Shown here: positions 34,389-42,444 of the stretch, in pieces
How the letters are laid out: each line of letters opens with the position of its first letter
Position numbering within the stretch: the stretch's first letter is position 1
Assembly: GCF_900176395.1 (NCBI RefSeq)
Contig: NZ_FWXL01000016.1
Coordinates: 1 to 58,754 of the forward strand
Length of the DNA stretch: 58,754 nt
DNA from: Novosphingobium sp. B1
GTDB lineage: Bacteria; Pseudomonadota; Alphaproteobacteria; Sphingomonadales; Sphingomonadaceae
Direction of reading: 5' to 3'
Translations under genes and position numbers: made by a program
Notes under the pieces: model-generated
Databases searched by the model: none
The model's input: only the letters and a program-made list of their open reading frames with translations
Told to the model about the DNA's origin: nothing

Positions 34389-36035
34389 TCAGGCCGCGGC
34401 GGGCGCGGTGAGGATCGGACGGTCCTTTTCGGGATCGTAGGCGGCGTCGCGCATCGGCGCTTCTTCGCGCATGTGGCCAAGGATCGTGCGCCAGACGTTG
34501 ATCGTCATGATCACGGCTCCAGCGAGATAGAGCAGGCCACCGAAGGCGCGCAGGAAGAACATCGGCTTCAGCGCAGCGACGGTTTCGGCAAAGCTGTTCA
34601 CCAGGTAGCCGTCAGCGCCGTATTCGCGCCACATCAGGCCCTGGGTGATGCCTGCCACCCACATCGAGGCGGCGTAGAACACGATGCCCACAGTCGCGAG
34701 CCAGAAGTGCCAGTTGACCATGCGCAAGCTGTACAGGCGCTCGCGGTTCCACAGGCGCGGGACGAGGTAGTAGACGGCGGCGAAAGTGATCATGCCGTTC
34801 CAGCCGAGTGCGCCGGAGTGGACGTGGCCGATGGTCCAGTCGGTATAGTGCGACAGGCTGTTGACCGACTTGATCGACATCATCGGGCCTTCGAAGGTGC
34901 TCATGCCGTAGAAGGCGAGCGCCATGACCATCATGCGGATGATCGGATCGGTGCGGACCTTGTCCCAGGCGCCGTTGAGCGTCATCAGGCCGTTGATCAT
35001 GCCGCCCCAGCTCGGCATCCACAGCATGACCGAGAAGACCATGCCCAGCGTCTGCGCCCAGTCGGGCAGCGCGGTGTAGTGGAGGTGGTGGGGCCCCGCC
35101 CAGATGTAGAGGAAGATCAGCGCCCAGAAGTGGATGATCGACAGGCGATAGGAATAGACCGGGCGTTCGGCCTGCTTCGGAACGAAGTAGTACATCATCG
35201 CCAGGAAGCCGGCGGTGAGGAAGAAGCCGACCGCATTGTGGCCGTACCACCACTGCACCAGCGCACCCTGCACGCCCGCGAAGATCGGGTAGCTGCGGCT
35301 GCCCACGAAGCTGACCGGCCAGTTCAGGTTGTTGACGATGTGCAGCATCGCCACGGTGACGATGAACGACAGGTAGAACCAATTCGCCACATAGATGTGC
35401 GGTTCGGTGCGCTTGACGATCGTGCCGACGAAAACCGCGAGATAGGCCACCCAGACAACGGTCAGCCACAGGTCGACGTACCATTCCGGCTCGGCGTATT
35501 CCTTGCCCTGGGTGATGCCAAGCAGATAGCCGGTCGCAGCCAGCACGATGAACAGTTGGTATCCCCAGAACACGAAACGGGCGAGGCCGGGGAAGGCCAG
35601 CCTCGCCCGGCAAGTACGCTGCACGACATAGAACGACGTGGCGATCAGCGCGTTGCCTCCGAAAGCGAAGATGACCGCAGAGGTGTGCAATGGGCGCAGG
35701 CGGCCGAACGCAGTCCATTCCAGACCGAGGTTCAGCGCCGGAAGTGCCAGCTCGAGGGCGATATAGAGCCCGGCAAGAAAGCCGGCCATGCCCCAGAACA
35801 CCGTCGCAATCACGCCCCAGCGGATCACGTCGTCGTCATAGCGCCCCTGGTCCGGAGCCAGAATGGCCTTGGACAGATCCACGCCGCGCAGCGTGACGAC
35901 CAGCCCGATGATGCAGGCGAGCGCAACGATGCCCATGTGGATTGCGAAACCCGTGTCGACGGCTGCAGCGCAGGCGGCGACGGCAATGAGTAGCGCAACA
36001 AGCCAGAGGCCTGCGCGCGATAGTGCCAATTCCAT
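34389..36035 (-). CDS. ccoN: cbb3 oxidase catalytic subunit CcoN
   Basis: 548 residues from MELALSRAG, with GGAAGG upstream on the minus strand. It has 12-14 membrane helices. Heme b and copper ligands are visible: LHTSAVIFAFGGN, YGHNAVGFFLTAG (His-Tyr type), GPHHLHYTALPDWAQ and HYTDWTIGHVHSG. This is a high-affinity heme-copper oxidase used at low oxygen. An in-frame extension to 36473 runs through the promoter region and was rejected. An FNR/FixK-type site lies about 62-75 nt upstream. Confidence 0.95.
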   Translation of the reverse strand: MELALSRAGLWLVALLIAVAACAAAVDTGFAIHMGIVALACIIGLVVTLRGVDLSKAILAPDQGRYDDDVIRWGVIATVFWGMAGFLAGLYIALELALPALNLGLEWTAFGRLRPLHTSAVIFAFGGNALIATSFYVVQRTCRARLAFPGLARFVFWGYQLFIVLAATGYLLGITQGKEYAEPEWYVDLWLTVVWVAYLAVFVGTIVKRTEPHIYVANWFYLSFIVTVAMLHIVNNLNWPVSFVGSRSYPIFAGVQGALVQWWYGHNAVGFFLTAGFLAMMYYFVPKQAERPVYSYRLSIIHFWALIFLYIWAGPHHLHYTALPDWAQTLGMVFSVMLWMPSWGGMINGLMTLNGAWDKVRTDPIIRMMVMALAFYGMSTFEGPMMSIKSVNSLSHYTDWTIGHVHSGALGWNGMITFAAVYYLVPRLWNRERLYSLRMVNWHFWLATVGIVFYAASMWVAGITQGLMWREYGADGYLVNSFAETVAALKPMFFLRAFGGLLYLAGAVIMTINVWRTILGHMREEAPMRDAAYDPEKDRPILTAPAAA

Positions 36036-36096
36036 GGAGCCTTCCCTTCCATGAGTGATGTGCATGCCGCGCTGCACCCACGAGCGAGAAGGAACA

Positions 36097-36110
36097 TTGA
36101 CCGGAGTCAA
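36097..36110. promoter_or_regulatory. FNR/FixK-type site between ccoN and ompW
   Basis: TTGACCGGAGTCAA is a perfect TTGA-N6-TCAA palindrome. It lies about 69 nt from the ccoN start and 167 nt from the ompW start. Toward ompW a TACTTT sequence sits 20 nt downstream; toward ccoN no clear -10 was found. It may serve both genes; the four-cysteine FNR-type regulator at 40.95-41.6 kb is an obvious candidate. Confidence 0.8.
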
Positions 36111-36270
36111 ATCGCACGAAATCAGTCTGGTACTTTGGTCGTAGATCGCGATTTCGCAATTTTGCGCTTCGTCAATGTCTCGTGATTCGGTGAAGTGCAT
36201 CAGGCTGTCCAAGCCGCGGACGATCTTGGGCCAGCGAGGGGCTGGCCATCCGCGGTGCAGGACAAGACCG

Positions 36271-36957
36271 ATGAAGAAGCTGATTACCGCAGCCCTGCCA
36301 CTGGCATTTGCAGCCGCCGCGCTCGTCCCGGCACCGGCGTTCGCCGGCTCGGCCGATGGCAAGCTGCAGGTCAAGGTGATGGGCACCGCAGTGCTGCCCG
36401 ATGGCAAGATCGTCGAGGTGCAGAAGGACCCCCTCGGCCTGACCAAGGGTGCCCAGACCAAGGCGGACGACAACTACGTCCCCACCCTCGCGGTCGAATA
36501 CTTCCTGACGCCGAATATCTCGGCCGAGACGATTTGTTGCTTCACCCAGCACCATGTCAGCGGCGAAGGCGCGCTGGCACCGGCTACCAGCATCGTGAGC
36601 CACGTGCTGATCCTGCCGGCCACGCTGACGCTGAAGTACCATCTTCCCCTGCCCGGCGGCATCAAGCCCTACGTCGGCGCAGGCCCGTCCGTGTTCATGA
36701 TTTTCGGTGAGAAACCCGGTGCCAGCGTGACCCCGCTCGGCGTGAACAAGGTCAAGATGTCGAACGAGGTCGGCTTTGCGCTGCAGGCTGGCGTGGATGT
36801 TCCCTTGAACGATCAGGGTCTGGGCCTGAGCCTTGATGCCAAGAAGTATTTTCAGGACACGACCGCACACTTCTATGCCGGCAATGCCGAAGTGCTGACC
36901 ACCAAGCACTCGCTTGACCCATGGGTTGCAAGCGCCGGGCTCGCCTACCGCTTCTGA
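36271..36957 (+). CDS. ompW: OmpW-family outer-membrane protein
   Basis: 228 residues from MKKLITAALPLAFAAAALVPAPAFA, whose signal peptide ends before GSADGK. The body is an eight-stranded barrel: VPTLAVEYFLTPNISAET, LTLKYHLPLPGGIKPYVGAGPS and a terminal aromatic ASAGLAYRF. A longer start at 36175 lacks a signal peptide at the N-terminus. OmpW proteins let small hydrophobic molecules cross the outer membrane and in other bacteria respond to oxygen; here the FNR-type site at 36097-36110 is suggestive. Confidence 0.9.
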   Translation: MKKLITAALPLAFAAAALVPAPAFAGSADGKLQVKVMGTAVLPDGKIVEVQKDPLGLTKGAQTKADDNYVPTLAVEYFLTPNISAETICCFTQHHVSGEGALAPATSIVSHVLILPATLTLKYHLPLPGGIKPYVGAGPSVFMIFGEKPGASVTPLGVNKVKMSNEVGFALQAGVDVPLNDQGLGLSLDAKKYFQDTTAHFYAGNAEVLTTKHSLDPWVASAGLAYRF

Positions 36958-37007
36958 CGAAATCCCCTTCCTGTCCGGCGCCCCCCACGCGCGCCGGGCC
37001 TGGGGAC

Positions 37008-37068
37008 GGCGGGCAGGAAATCACGAGGTTCTGGGATCGCCTCGCTGGTTTCCTGCCCGCCACTTTTT
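37008..37068 (+). terminator. Intrinsic terminator downstream of ompW
   Basis: GGCGGGCAGGAAA (37008-37020) and TTTCCTGCCCGCC (37049-37061) are perfect 13-bp arms; the 28-nt loop holds a small GAGG/CCTC inner stem. A TTTTT tract follows at 37064-37068. The ompW stop is 51 nt upstream. Confidence 0.8.
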
Positions 37069-37231
37069 GTTTGCAGTGCTTACAAATATGCCGGTTTCAG
37101 GCATTTTTGCCCCTGTTGCAGGCCAGCCACAGGCTGAACCGAATAGACAGGGCTGCCCCTTAGCCGGATTGCGCCACAAGCTTGCTCTGGCGCATTGAGC
37201 CCACAGCGCTTGTCAACGAACAAGTTGCGAC

Positions 37232-37247
37232 TGCAACTACAATTGCA
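37232..37247. promoter_or_regulatory. Palindrome upstream of the second TonB receptor
   Basis: TGCAACTACAATTGCA is TGCAA-N6-TTGCA, overlapped by GTTGC-N4-GCAAC at 37224-37237. It lies just before the ribosome site and would cover the transcript start region, a typical repressor position. It could be an iron or metal regulator site (Fur-like); assignment uncertain. Confidence 0.35.
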
Positions 37248-37268
37248 CCATTTTGGGAGGAAACAAAA

Positions 37269-39680
37269 ATGGCTAACCCAGCCCCTGTTCGCAGGATCCT
37301 GCTCTCGTCCGTCGCCTCGCTGGTAATTGCGACGCCCGCCCTTGCCCAGACCGCCGAAACCGATGATGCTGGCACCGGCAACGAAATCGTCGTGACCGCC
37401 ACGAAGCGCGCACAGACGATCCAGGAAGTTCCGTTTTCGGTCAACGCGCAGACGGCCGCCGATATCGAGAAGACCGGCGCCACCTCGATCGAGGACATCT
37501 CGCGCTCGGTCGCCGGTCTGACCGTGCAGAACCTCGGGCCCGGCCAGAGCCAGGTATCGGTTCGCGGTGTTTCTGCCGGCCAGATCGTTCGCGACCAGCC
37601 CGGCGTGAAGGAACAGGTCGGCATCTATCTCGATGAATCCGTCACCTCGCTCTCGTTGTTCACGCCCGATTTCGACCTGTTCGACCTCAACCGCGTCGAA
37701 ACGCTGCGCGGGCCGCAGGGCACGCTGTTCGGTTCAGGTTCGGTCGGCGGCACCGTCCGCTACATCACCAACCAGCCCAAGCTTGGTGCAACCGAAGGCC
37801 AGGTGGCCGCTGACGTGAACGTGCTCGATGGCGGCGATGTCGGCTATTCTGCCAAGGGCGCGGTCAATGTGCCGCTGGGCGAAAATGCGGCGTTGCGCGT
37901 TGTCGGCTATGGCGAGCACTTCGCCGGATTCATCGACGCAGTCGGCCCGGCTGCGGGCAAGAACATCAACGACGGCGAGCGCTATGGCGTACGCGCGGCG
38001 CTGCTGTTCGAGCCGGTTGCCGGCCTGAAGATCACGCCGCGCGTGGTCTATCAGGACATCAAGACCAATGGCTTCAACCGCGCCGAAGTCTATCATCTCT
38101 ATCAGAGCCCGCTGGCCGGCGCTCCTGCCCTGCCCGAGAACACGCAGTACCTGAAGCTGCGCGAACAGTTCCGCGACAAGACCACGCTTGCCGACCTCAC
38201 GATCACGGCCCCGGTGGCCGACACGATCGACGTGACCAGCGTGACCACCTACATCCATCGTGACATTCTGGTGAGCCGCGATGCTTCGGCGCTGACGGGT
38301 TCCGTCTCGGTCTCCCCGTTCATTACCGCGCTCGGCGCCAATCGTGCGCTCGGCAACCTGGCGTCGAACCTGCGCGACAGCACCAAGCTTGAAACATGGA
38401 CGCAGGAACTGCGGCTGGCATCGACCGGACCGGGGCCTTTGCAGTGGGTCGTCGGTGGGTTCTACAGCAAGATCGACCGCGTCTATGCCCAGCGCCTTCC
38501 AACGCCGGGTTATGACGCGTTCATCGACGCTGCGCTTGGCACGGGCGTCTCTGCAGGCGCCGCAAACGGCTTCCCGCTCAACTCGCCATACAATGCCGAC
38601 ATTCCCTACGACATCGAGCAATTCGCCGTGTTCGGCGAAGCCAGCTACAAGTTCGGCGATTTCAAGGCGACGGCTGGCGGCCGCTACTACGACTTCAAGG
38701 AATCGCGCGACTTCATTTCGGGCGGCGTCTTTGCCAACGGTGACCGCAATATCGGCGACAAGACGAAGAGCGATGGCTTCAACCCGCGCTTCATCGTCAG
38801 CTACCAGCCGAGCCGCAACCTGTCGGTCAACCTGCAGGCTTCGAAAGGCTTCCGCCTTGGCGGCGTGAACGATCCGCTGAACATTCCGCTCTGCTCGGGC
38901 GGAGCCAACGGACCTGATGCAAAGACCTATGGCAACCGTCCCAACTACAAGGACGAATCGCTGTGGAACTACGAAGCTGGCGTGAAGGTCGCCAGCGGAC
39001 CGGTGACGTTCAACGCCGCAGTGTTCTACAACGACATCCGCAACCTGCAGGTCACGGCCGATGCCGGCAGCTGCTCGTCGCGCGTCGTGTTCAACGTGCC
39101 CAAGGCGCACACCATGGGCGTCGAGGTTGAAATGGGCGCAGACCTCGGCATGGGCTTCTCGCTCGCCGTAAACGGGTCGGTGATCGAATCCGAATTCGAC
39201 AGCAGCGTGCGTGATGGCTCCGGTGCAATCGTCGCCGGGATCCGCGATGGCAATCGCCTGCCGACTGTTCCGAAGTTCCAGATGTCGGCAACGGCAGGCT
39301 ACACCACGGAAGTGTCGGACGGCATGGACTTCGCAGCCAATGCCAGCTTCCAGCATGTCGGCAACCGCTTCACACAGCCATCGGACCAGGAAGCCGGTGC
39401 CGGCGTGTTCGGCAGCGCGATCTTCTACAATCCGGTTACCCTGGCAAACGGCACGGGCGCCTACAACTTCGGCTCGCTGCAATTGCCCAGCTATAATCTC
39501 GTCAACATTTCGGCGGGGCTGAACTGGGACAACGGGCTGTCGGTGCTGGTCTATGCCAACAACCTGTTCAACGAAACGCCTCTGCTCTCGCTCGATCGCG
39601 AGCGCGGTGGCCGCGCTCGTATCGGCTACAACGTGGGCACGCCGCGCAAGGTGGGGATGACCGTGCGCAAGTCGTTCTGA
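37269..39680 (+). CDS. TonB-dependent outer-membrane receptor
   Basis: 803 residues from MANPAPVRRILL, with GGGAGG 7-12 nt upstream. Signal peptide cleaved after LAQ. TonB-box-like EIVVTATKR at about 37-45, plug domain (VRGVSAGQIVRDQPG and LRGPQGTLFGSGSVGGTV), then barrel ending VGMTVRKSF, the aromatic C-terminus. The plug-to-barrel sequence with GxVGGTVRYITN is the subtype common in sphingomonads, often for plant or aromatic-linked compounds, but the ligand cannot be predicted. An overlapping palindrome upstream may be a regulator site. Followed by a terminator. Confidence 0.92.
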   Translation: MANPAPVRRILLSSVASLVIATPALAQTAETDDAGTGNEIVVTATKRAQTIQEVPFSVNAQTAADIEKTGATSIEDISRSVAGLTVQNLGPGQSQVSVRGVSAGQIVRDQPGVKEQVGIYLDESVTSLSLFTPDFDLFDLNRVETLRGPQGTLFGSGSVGGTVRYITNQPKLGATEGQVAADVNVLDGGDVGYSAKGAVNVPLGENAALRVVGYGEHFAGFIDAVGPAAGKNINDGERYGVRAALLFEPVAGLKITPRVVYQDIKTNGFNRAEVYHLYQSPLAGAPALPENTQYLKLREQFRDKTTLADLTITAPVADTIDVTSVTTYIHRDILVSRDASALTGSVSVSPFITALGANRALGNLASNLRDSTKLETWTQELRLASTGPGPLQWVVGGFYSKIDRVYAQRLPTPGYDAFIDAALGTGVSAGAANGFPLNSPYNADIPYDIEQFAVFGEASYKFGDFKATAGGRYYDFKESRDFISGGVFANGDRNIGDKTKSDGFNPRFIVSYQPSRNLSVNLQASKGFRLGGVNDPLNIPLCSGGANGPDAKTYGNRPNYKDESLWNYEAGVKVASGPVTFNAAVFYNDIRNLQVTADAGSCSSRVVFNVPKAHTMGVEVEMGADLGMGFSLAVNGSVIESEFDSSVRDGSGAIVAGIRDGNRLPTVPKFQMSATAGYTTEVSDGMDFAANASFQHVGNRFTQPSDQEAGAGVFGSAIFYNPVTLANGTGAYNFGSLQLPSYNLVNISAGLNWDNGLSVLVYANNLFNETPLLSLDRERGGRARIGYNVGTPRKVGMTVRKSF

Positions 39681-39702
39681 TCAGGCTGTAAGCTTGAGCA
39701 TC

Positions 39703-39732
39703 AAGGCCGGTACCCCGTGGGGCCGGCCTTTT
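39703..39732 (+). terminator. Intrinsic terminator of the second TonB receptor
   Basis: AAGGCCGG and CCGGCCTT flank an inner CCCC/GGGG pair; the T-tract (TTTT) follows. It starts 22 nt after the receptor stop. It ends 7 nt before the stop of the convergent bestrophin gene. Confidence 0.8.
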
Positions 39733-39738
39733 GCTTGC

Positions 39739-40626
39739 CTACCACAGAATGCCCTTGCGATCGGGCTGGATCGGCTCGGGCGCGGGAAGCCCCATCGACT
39801 GCAACAGGTCTATCTCGATCGTGCGGCACATCGCGCACAGCGGCAGATCGTGCACATCGTTGGCGAAAGGGTCGACCAGATCGTCGCCGATCGCCAGCAC
39901 GGCCAGAAACATCAGCCCGGCAATGGTCGATCCGAGCGGCGTTGCAAAACCCAGCGTTTCGACAAGACCGAAGGGCAGAAGAACGCAGAACAGGTGGACG
40001 AACAGCACCGGGAAGAAGCGGTAATGGTTGGGCAGAGGCGTATTCTTGATCCGCTCCATCCCGCCTTGTGCATTGGCAATGTCGACCAAGACTCGCTCCA
40101 TCTGGGTCTGCTGGATAGTGTCGAGCCAGCCAGAGCGCTGCGCCTGGTCGATCTTGCGCCCCAGCCCGTCGAGCAGACCGTTGGCAACGTTGGTGCGATC
40201 AAGCGCCGAACTTGCGTCAGCCTTTGCGATGTAATCCATAACCGCGTCATCAAGCGGCTGCCTGCGCAGTTGGCAACGCAGGGCGTTGACGTAGGCAATC
40301 TGGCGGAAAGCGATCTGCCGCTTGAGTTCGGCCGCTTCCGGGTCGGGCATGAAGTTGCGGGCTGCACGGCCGATGTTGCGACTGGCGTTGATCATCAGGC
40401 CCCACAGGCTCCGCCCCTCCCACCACCGCTGATAGGCCGAATTGCTTCGGAAGCCGAGGAACAGGGCGACGGCAGAACCGAACAGGGTGAACGGCAACTC
40501 TGGCGCACGGAACGGCAGGACGTAGTACGTGACAGTCACGATCACGTCCCACACGAAAAGCACCAGCGCCGGTTTCCAGACCTCTGCAATGATCGTCTTG
40601 AGCGACGGGACCGGCTTGGTAATCAA
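39739..40626 (-). CDS. Bestrophin-family membrane protein
   Basis: 295 residues if started at the TTG that overlaps the upstream small gene's stop (TTGA). This gives ITKPVPSLKTIIAEVWKPA leading into the first helix, the length and N-terminus expected of bacterial bestrophins (UPF0187). Seen: LFVWDVIVTVTYYVLPF, FRSNSAYQRWWEGRSLWG, the Pro-rich loop, and the GDDLVDPFANDVHDLPL motif near the end of the membrane domain. Bacterial members form ion channels. An ATG at 40698 would add 24 residues lacking family resemblance; it overlaps the small gene, so TTG is preferred. Confidence 0.85.
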   Translation of the reverse strand: MITKPVPSLKTIIAEVWKPALVLFVWDVIVTVTYYVLPFRAPELPFTLFGSAVALFLGFRSNSAYQRWWEGRSLWGLMINASRNIGRAARNFMPDPEAAELKRQIAFRQIAYVNALRCQLRRQPLDDAVMDYIAKADASSALDRTNVANGLLDGLGRKIDQAQRSGWLDTIQQTQMERVLVDIANAQGGMERIKNTPLPNHYRFFPVLFVHLFCVLLPFGLVETLGFATPLGSTIAGLMFLAVLAIGDDLVDPFANDVHDLPLCAMCRTIEIDLLQSMGLPAPEPIQPDRKGILW

Positions 40627-40820
40627 GCGCCCTGATCCTGGCTTGCTGCGGCCGACATTGCTGACGCGGCCGAGGAGACCGGTCGCAAGCGTAACCATTC
40701 GGGATGGCCTATGGCTGCAAGAAAGATTGCCAGAACAAGGCCCGTGGCGATGAGGGCAAGAACAGCGCGCAGCGACTCTTCCCGATCTTGCCCGGGCCAC
40801 TGTGGATGGTTTTGACGCAT
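40623..40820 (-). CDS. Small single-helix membrane protein upstream of the bestrophin gene
   Basis: 65 residues from an ATG preceded by AAGGAG at 6-nt spacing. One transmembrane helix (LRAVLALIATGLVLAIFLAA, about 18-37) lies between a polar N-terminus (MRQNHPQWPGQDREES) and an Ala/Ser tail. The stop overlaps the TTG start of the bestrophin gene by 4 nt, so translation of both is probably coupled. Family not recognised; could be a small bestrophin partner. Confidence 0.5.
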   Translation of the reverse strand: MRQNHPQWPGQDREESLRAVLALIATGLVLAIFLAAIGHPEWLRLRPVSSAASAMSAAASQDQGA

Positions 40821-40949
40821 TACCGCTCCTTGTGCGCATTGCATGGTGTGCATTGGATGCGCGCAAGTAAATGATCGTGGGGTCGGTAATTTCCGTGTCA
40901 AATCTTGTCCGGTCACGAGCCTGCCCCAAAAGGCACGCGCCTGACCGGA

Positions 40950-41645
40950 TTATCCTGCCAACGCGACGAGCGCACCGCGGTTGAGGATTTCGACTTCGCG
41001 GCGCGATGGCAGTTCGATCACGCCTTCATTCTTGAGCTTGGTGAATTGACGGCTGACGGTCTCGATGGTCAGGCCAAGCACATCTGCGACCTGCTGGCGC
41101 GAAAACGGCAGCGAGAAACGCTTTGCCGGCCCGAATGCGGGCGTGCAACCGGTCTCCGCCAGCCGGTCGGACATTTCCAGCAGGAAAGTGGCGATCTTTT
41201 CCGACGCATTCTTGCGGCCAAGCAGCATCATCCACGAACGCGTGCGATCCAGCTCTGCCAGCGTACGCTCGAGCAGCTTGTGCTCGAGTTCGGGATGCTC
41301 GCGCGCGAAACGGTCGAAGTCGTTGCGCGAGAATACGCAGACCCGCGCATCGGTGAGCGCGACCACGCTCGCACTGCTTGTCTGACCGAAAGGCCGTCCG
41401 ATGAAATCTGAAGGATAGGCGACACCGACAATCTGTTCGCGGCCGTCCTCGGTGCTTGTCGTCAGCTTGAGCACACCTTCGATGACATTGGCGACTAGCA
41501 GCGAGTCATCGTCTTCCCAGATCAGCGGCTCACCCGCTGTGACCATGCGGCGACGGCCAATATGGTTGAGTGCTTCGATCTCGCGATTGTCGAGCCCGGC
41601 ACAAATGGCACGATTGCGAACAACGCAGGTATCACATGACGACAT
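40950..41645 (-). CDS. fnrN: FNR-type oxygen-responsive transcription regulator
   Basis: 231 residues of the Crp/Fnr family. Cys4, Cys7, Cys15 (CDTCVVRNRAIC) and Cys103 form the four-cysteine pattern of oxygen-sensing FNR proteins that hold an oxygen-labile [4Fe-4S] cluster. A cyclic-nucleotide-like domain (about 25-140), dimer helix (about 142-175) and HTH SRQQVADVLGLTIETVSRQF (about 186-205) follow. The Glu-Thr-Val-Ser-Arg recognition helix fits TTGA-N6-TCAA sites, two of which are in this window. No good ribosome site precedes the ATG. Upstream is a terminator and an FNR site of its own (see the small RNA entry). Confidence 0.88.
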   Translation of the reverse strand: MSSCDTCVVRNRAICAGLDNREIEALNHIGRRRMVTAGEPLIWEDDDSLLVANVIEGVLKLTTSTEDGREQIVGVAYPSDFIGRPFGQTSSASVVALTDARVCVFSRNDFDRFAREHPELEHKLLERTLAELDRTRSWMMLLGRKNASEKIATFLLEMSDRLAETGCTPAFGPAKRFSLPFSRQQVADVLGLTIETVSRQFTKLKNEGVIELPSRREVEILNRGALVALAG

Positions 41646-41718
41646 GGAACATCGTTATCATTCATGACGATTGCGGGCAATTGGCGAAAGGGTTCAGACT
41701 TTGGTCTGTCCAACCTGC

Positions 41719-41754
41719 AAAAAAAATGGGGCGGTCCGCAAGAACGGGCCGCCC
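41719..41754 (-). terminator. Intrinsic terminator upstream of fnr
   Basis: On the minus strand GGGCGGCCCG and CGGACCGCCC pair with one mismatch around a TTCTTG loop, followed by CA and eight T. It is 73 nt upstream of the fnr start and 144 nt beyond the flavin reductase stop. Confidence 0.85.
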
Positions 41755-41817
41755 GAGTTGGGGAGAAATCGCCGGAGCGGGTCAAAGACCGGTGGGGGAG
41801 TTCGGCCCGCTCCGTCA
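41719..41817 (-). ncRNA. Candidate FNR-controlled small RNA upstream of fnr
   Basis: The FNR site at 41852-41865 would be centred at -41.5 if transcription began at about 41817. A TAATCA sequence (41829-41824) starts 22 nt past the site, the spacing of class II FNR promoters. The terminator at 41719-41754 would end the RNA at about 99 nt. The predicted transcript has C-rich unpaired stretches (CUCCCCCACC and UCUCCCC) of the kind that pair with ribosome sites in alphaproteobacterial small RNAs. The -10 match is weak and the RNA could instead be an fnr leader with an attenuator. Not shown by experiment. Confidence 0.45.
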
Positions 41818-41851
41818 CAGGCATGATTACCCGCGCAGCCGCAGGGCCGCG

Positions 41852-41865
41852 TTGACGGAAGTCAA
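41852..41865. promoter_or_regulatory. FNR/FixK-type site upstream of fnr
   Basis: TTGACGGAAGTCAA, a perfect TTGA-N6-TCAA palindrome in the gap between the flavin reductase stop and the fnr terminator hairpin. Only a minus-strand transcript would be downstream of it, because the plus-strand side leads into the 3' end of the flavin reductase gene. Confidence 0.75.
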
Positions 41866-41897
41866 AAAATCGAACTTTTTCCGCGAAAATCGCGCTG

Positions 41898-42386
41898 TCA
41901 GAGGCCGGGAAGCTGCGTCACGTCGTGATACTGGCCGCGGAAGAACAGCAAAGGCGTGCCCTCCTCGCGCCGGTCGAGTGTCCCGACCGCGCCGACGACC
42001 AGATAATGGTCGCCGATATCCTCAATCCGCTCGACCGTGCAGTCGATCCACGCGATGGCGTCTTCGAGCAGAGGCATGCCCGACGGAGTGTGGTCATGCG
42101 CCAGCTCGGCAAACTTGTCTTCTGCCCTTGCGGCAAAGCGTTTACACAGTTCAAGCTGATTGGCGCCGAGCACATTGACGCAGAACCGGCCCGTCTCTGC
42201 GATCTTGGGCCAGGTGCTCGAACGCTTGTCCGGAAAGAAGCCGACCAGCGGCGGATCAAGCGAAATCGAGCTGAACGAGCCCACCACGAGACCGTGGCGT
42301 GTACCGTCCGCTTCAACGGAGGTAATGACGCAGACACCGGTTGGCCAGGTGCCGAGAACGTTACGGAAATGGCGGGGATCGATCAT
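41898..42386 (-). CDS. Flavin reductase-like FMN-binding protein
   Basis: 162 residues from MIDPRHFRNVLGTWPTGVCV. The pattern FRNVLGTWPTGVCVIT, GLVVGSFSSISLDPPLVGFF and FCVNVLGANQ is the HpaC/flavin reductase fold, which supplies reduced flavin to a separate monooxygenase. It is 58 nt downstream of a CmcJ/NvfI-like gene on the same strand, so it may serve that or another oxygenase. An FNR site is beyond its stop. Partner not identified in sequence. Confidence 0.85.
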   Translation of the reverse strand: MIDPRHFRNVLGTWPTGVCVITSVEADGTRHGLVVGSFSSISLDPPLVGFFPDKRSSTWPKIAETGRFCVNVLGANQLELCKRFAARAEDKFAELAHDHTPSGMPLLEDAIAWIDCTVERIEDIGDHYLVVGAVGTLDRREEGTPLLFFRGQYHDVTQLPGL

Positions 42387-42444
42387 GCGCGCCTGCCTGT
42401 CGCCAAATCGTGCAGGCGTCAAGCGTCCCTCGCGGGAACATCCG

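Noticed and set aside
36175..36270. Longer N-terminus for OmpW
   Set aside because: It would bury the signal peptide; MKKLITAALPL is the normal export start.
41522..41824. 100-codon minus-strand frame across the terminator upstream of fnr
   Set aside because: It reads through the T-tract hairpin and into the fnr start, with no ribosome site or family match; an RNA explains the region better.
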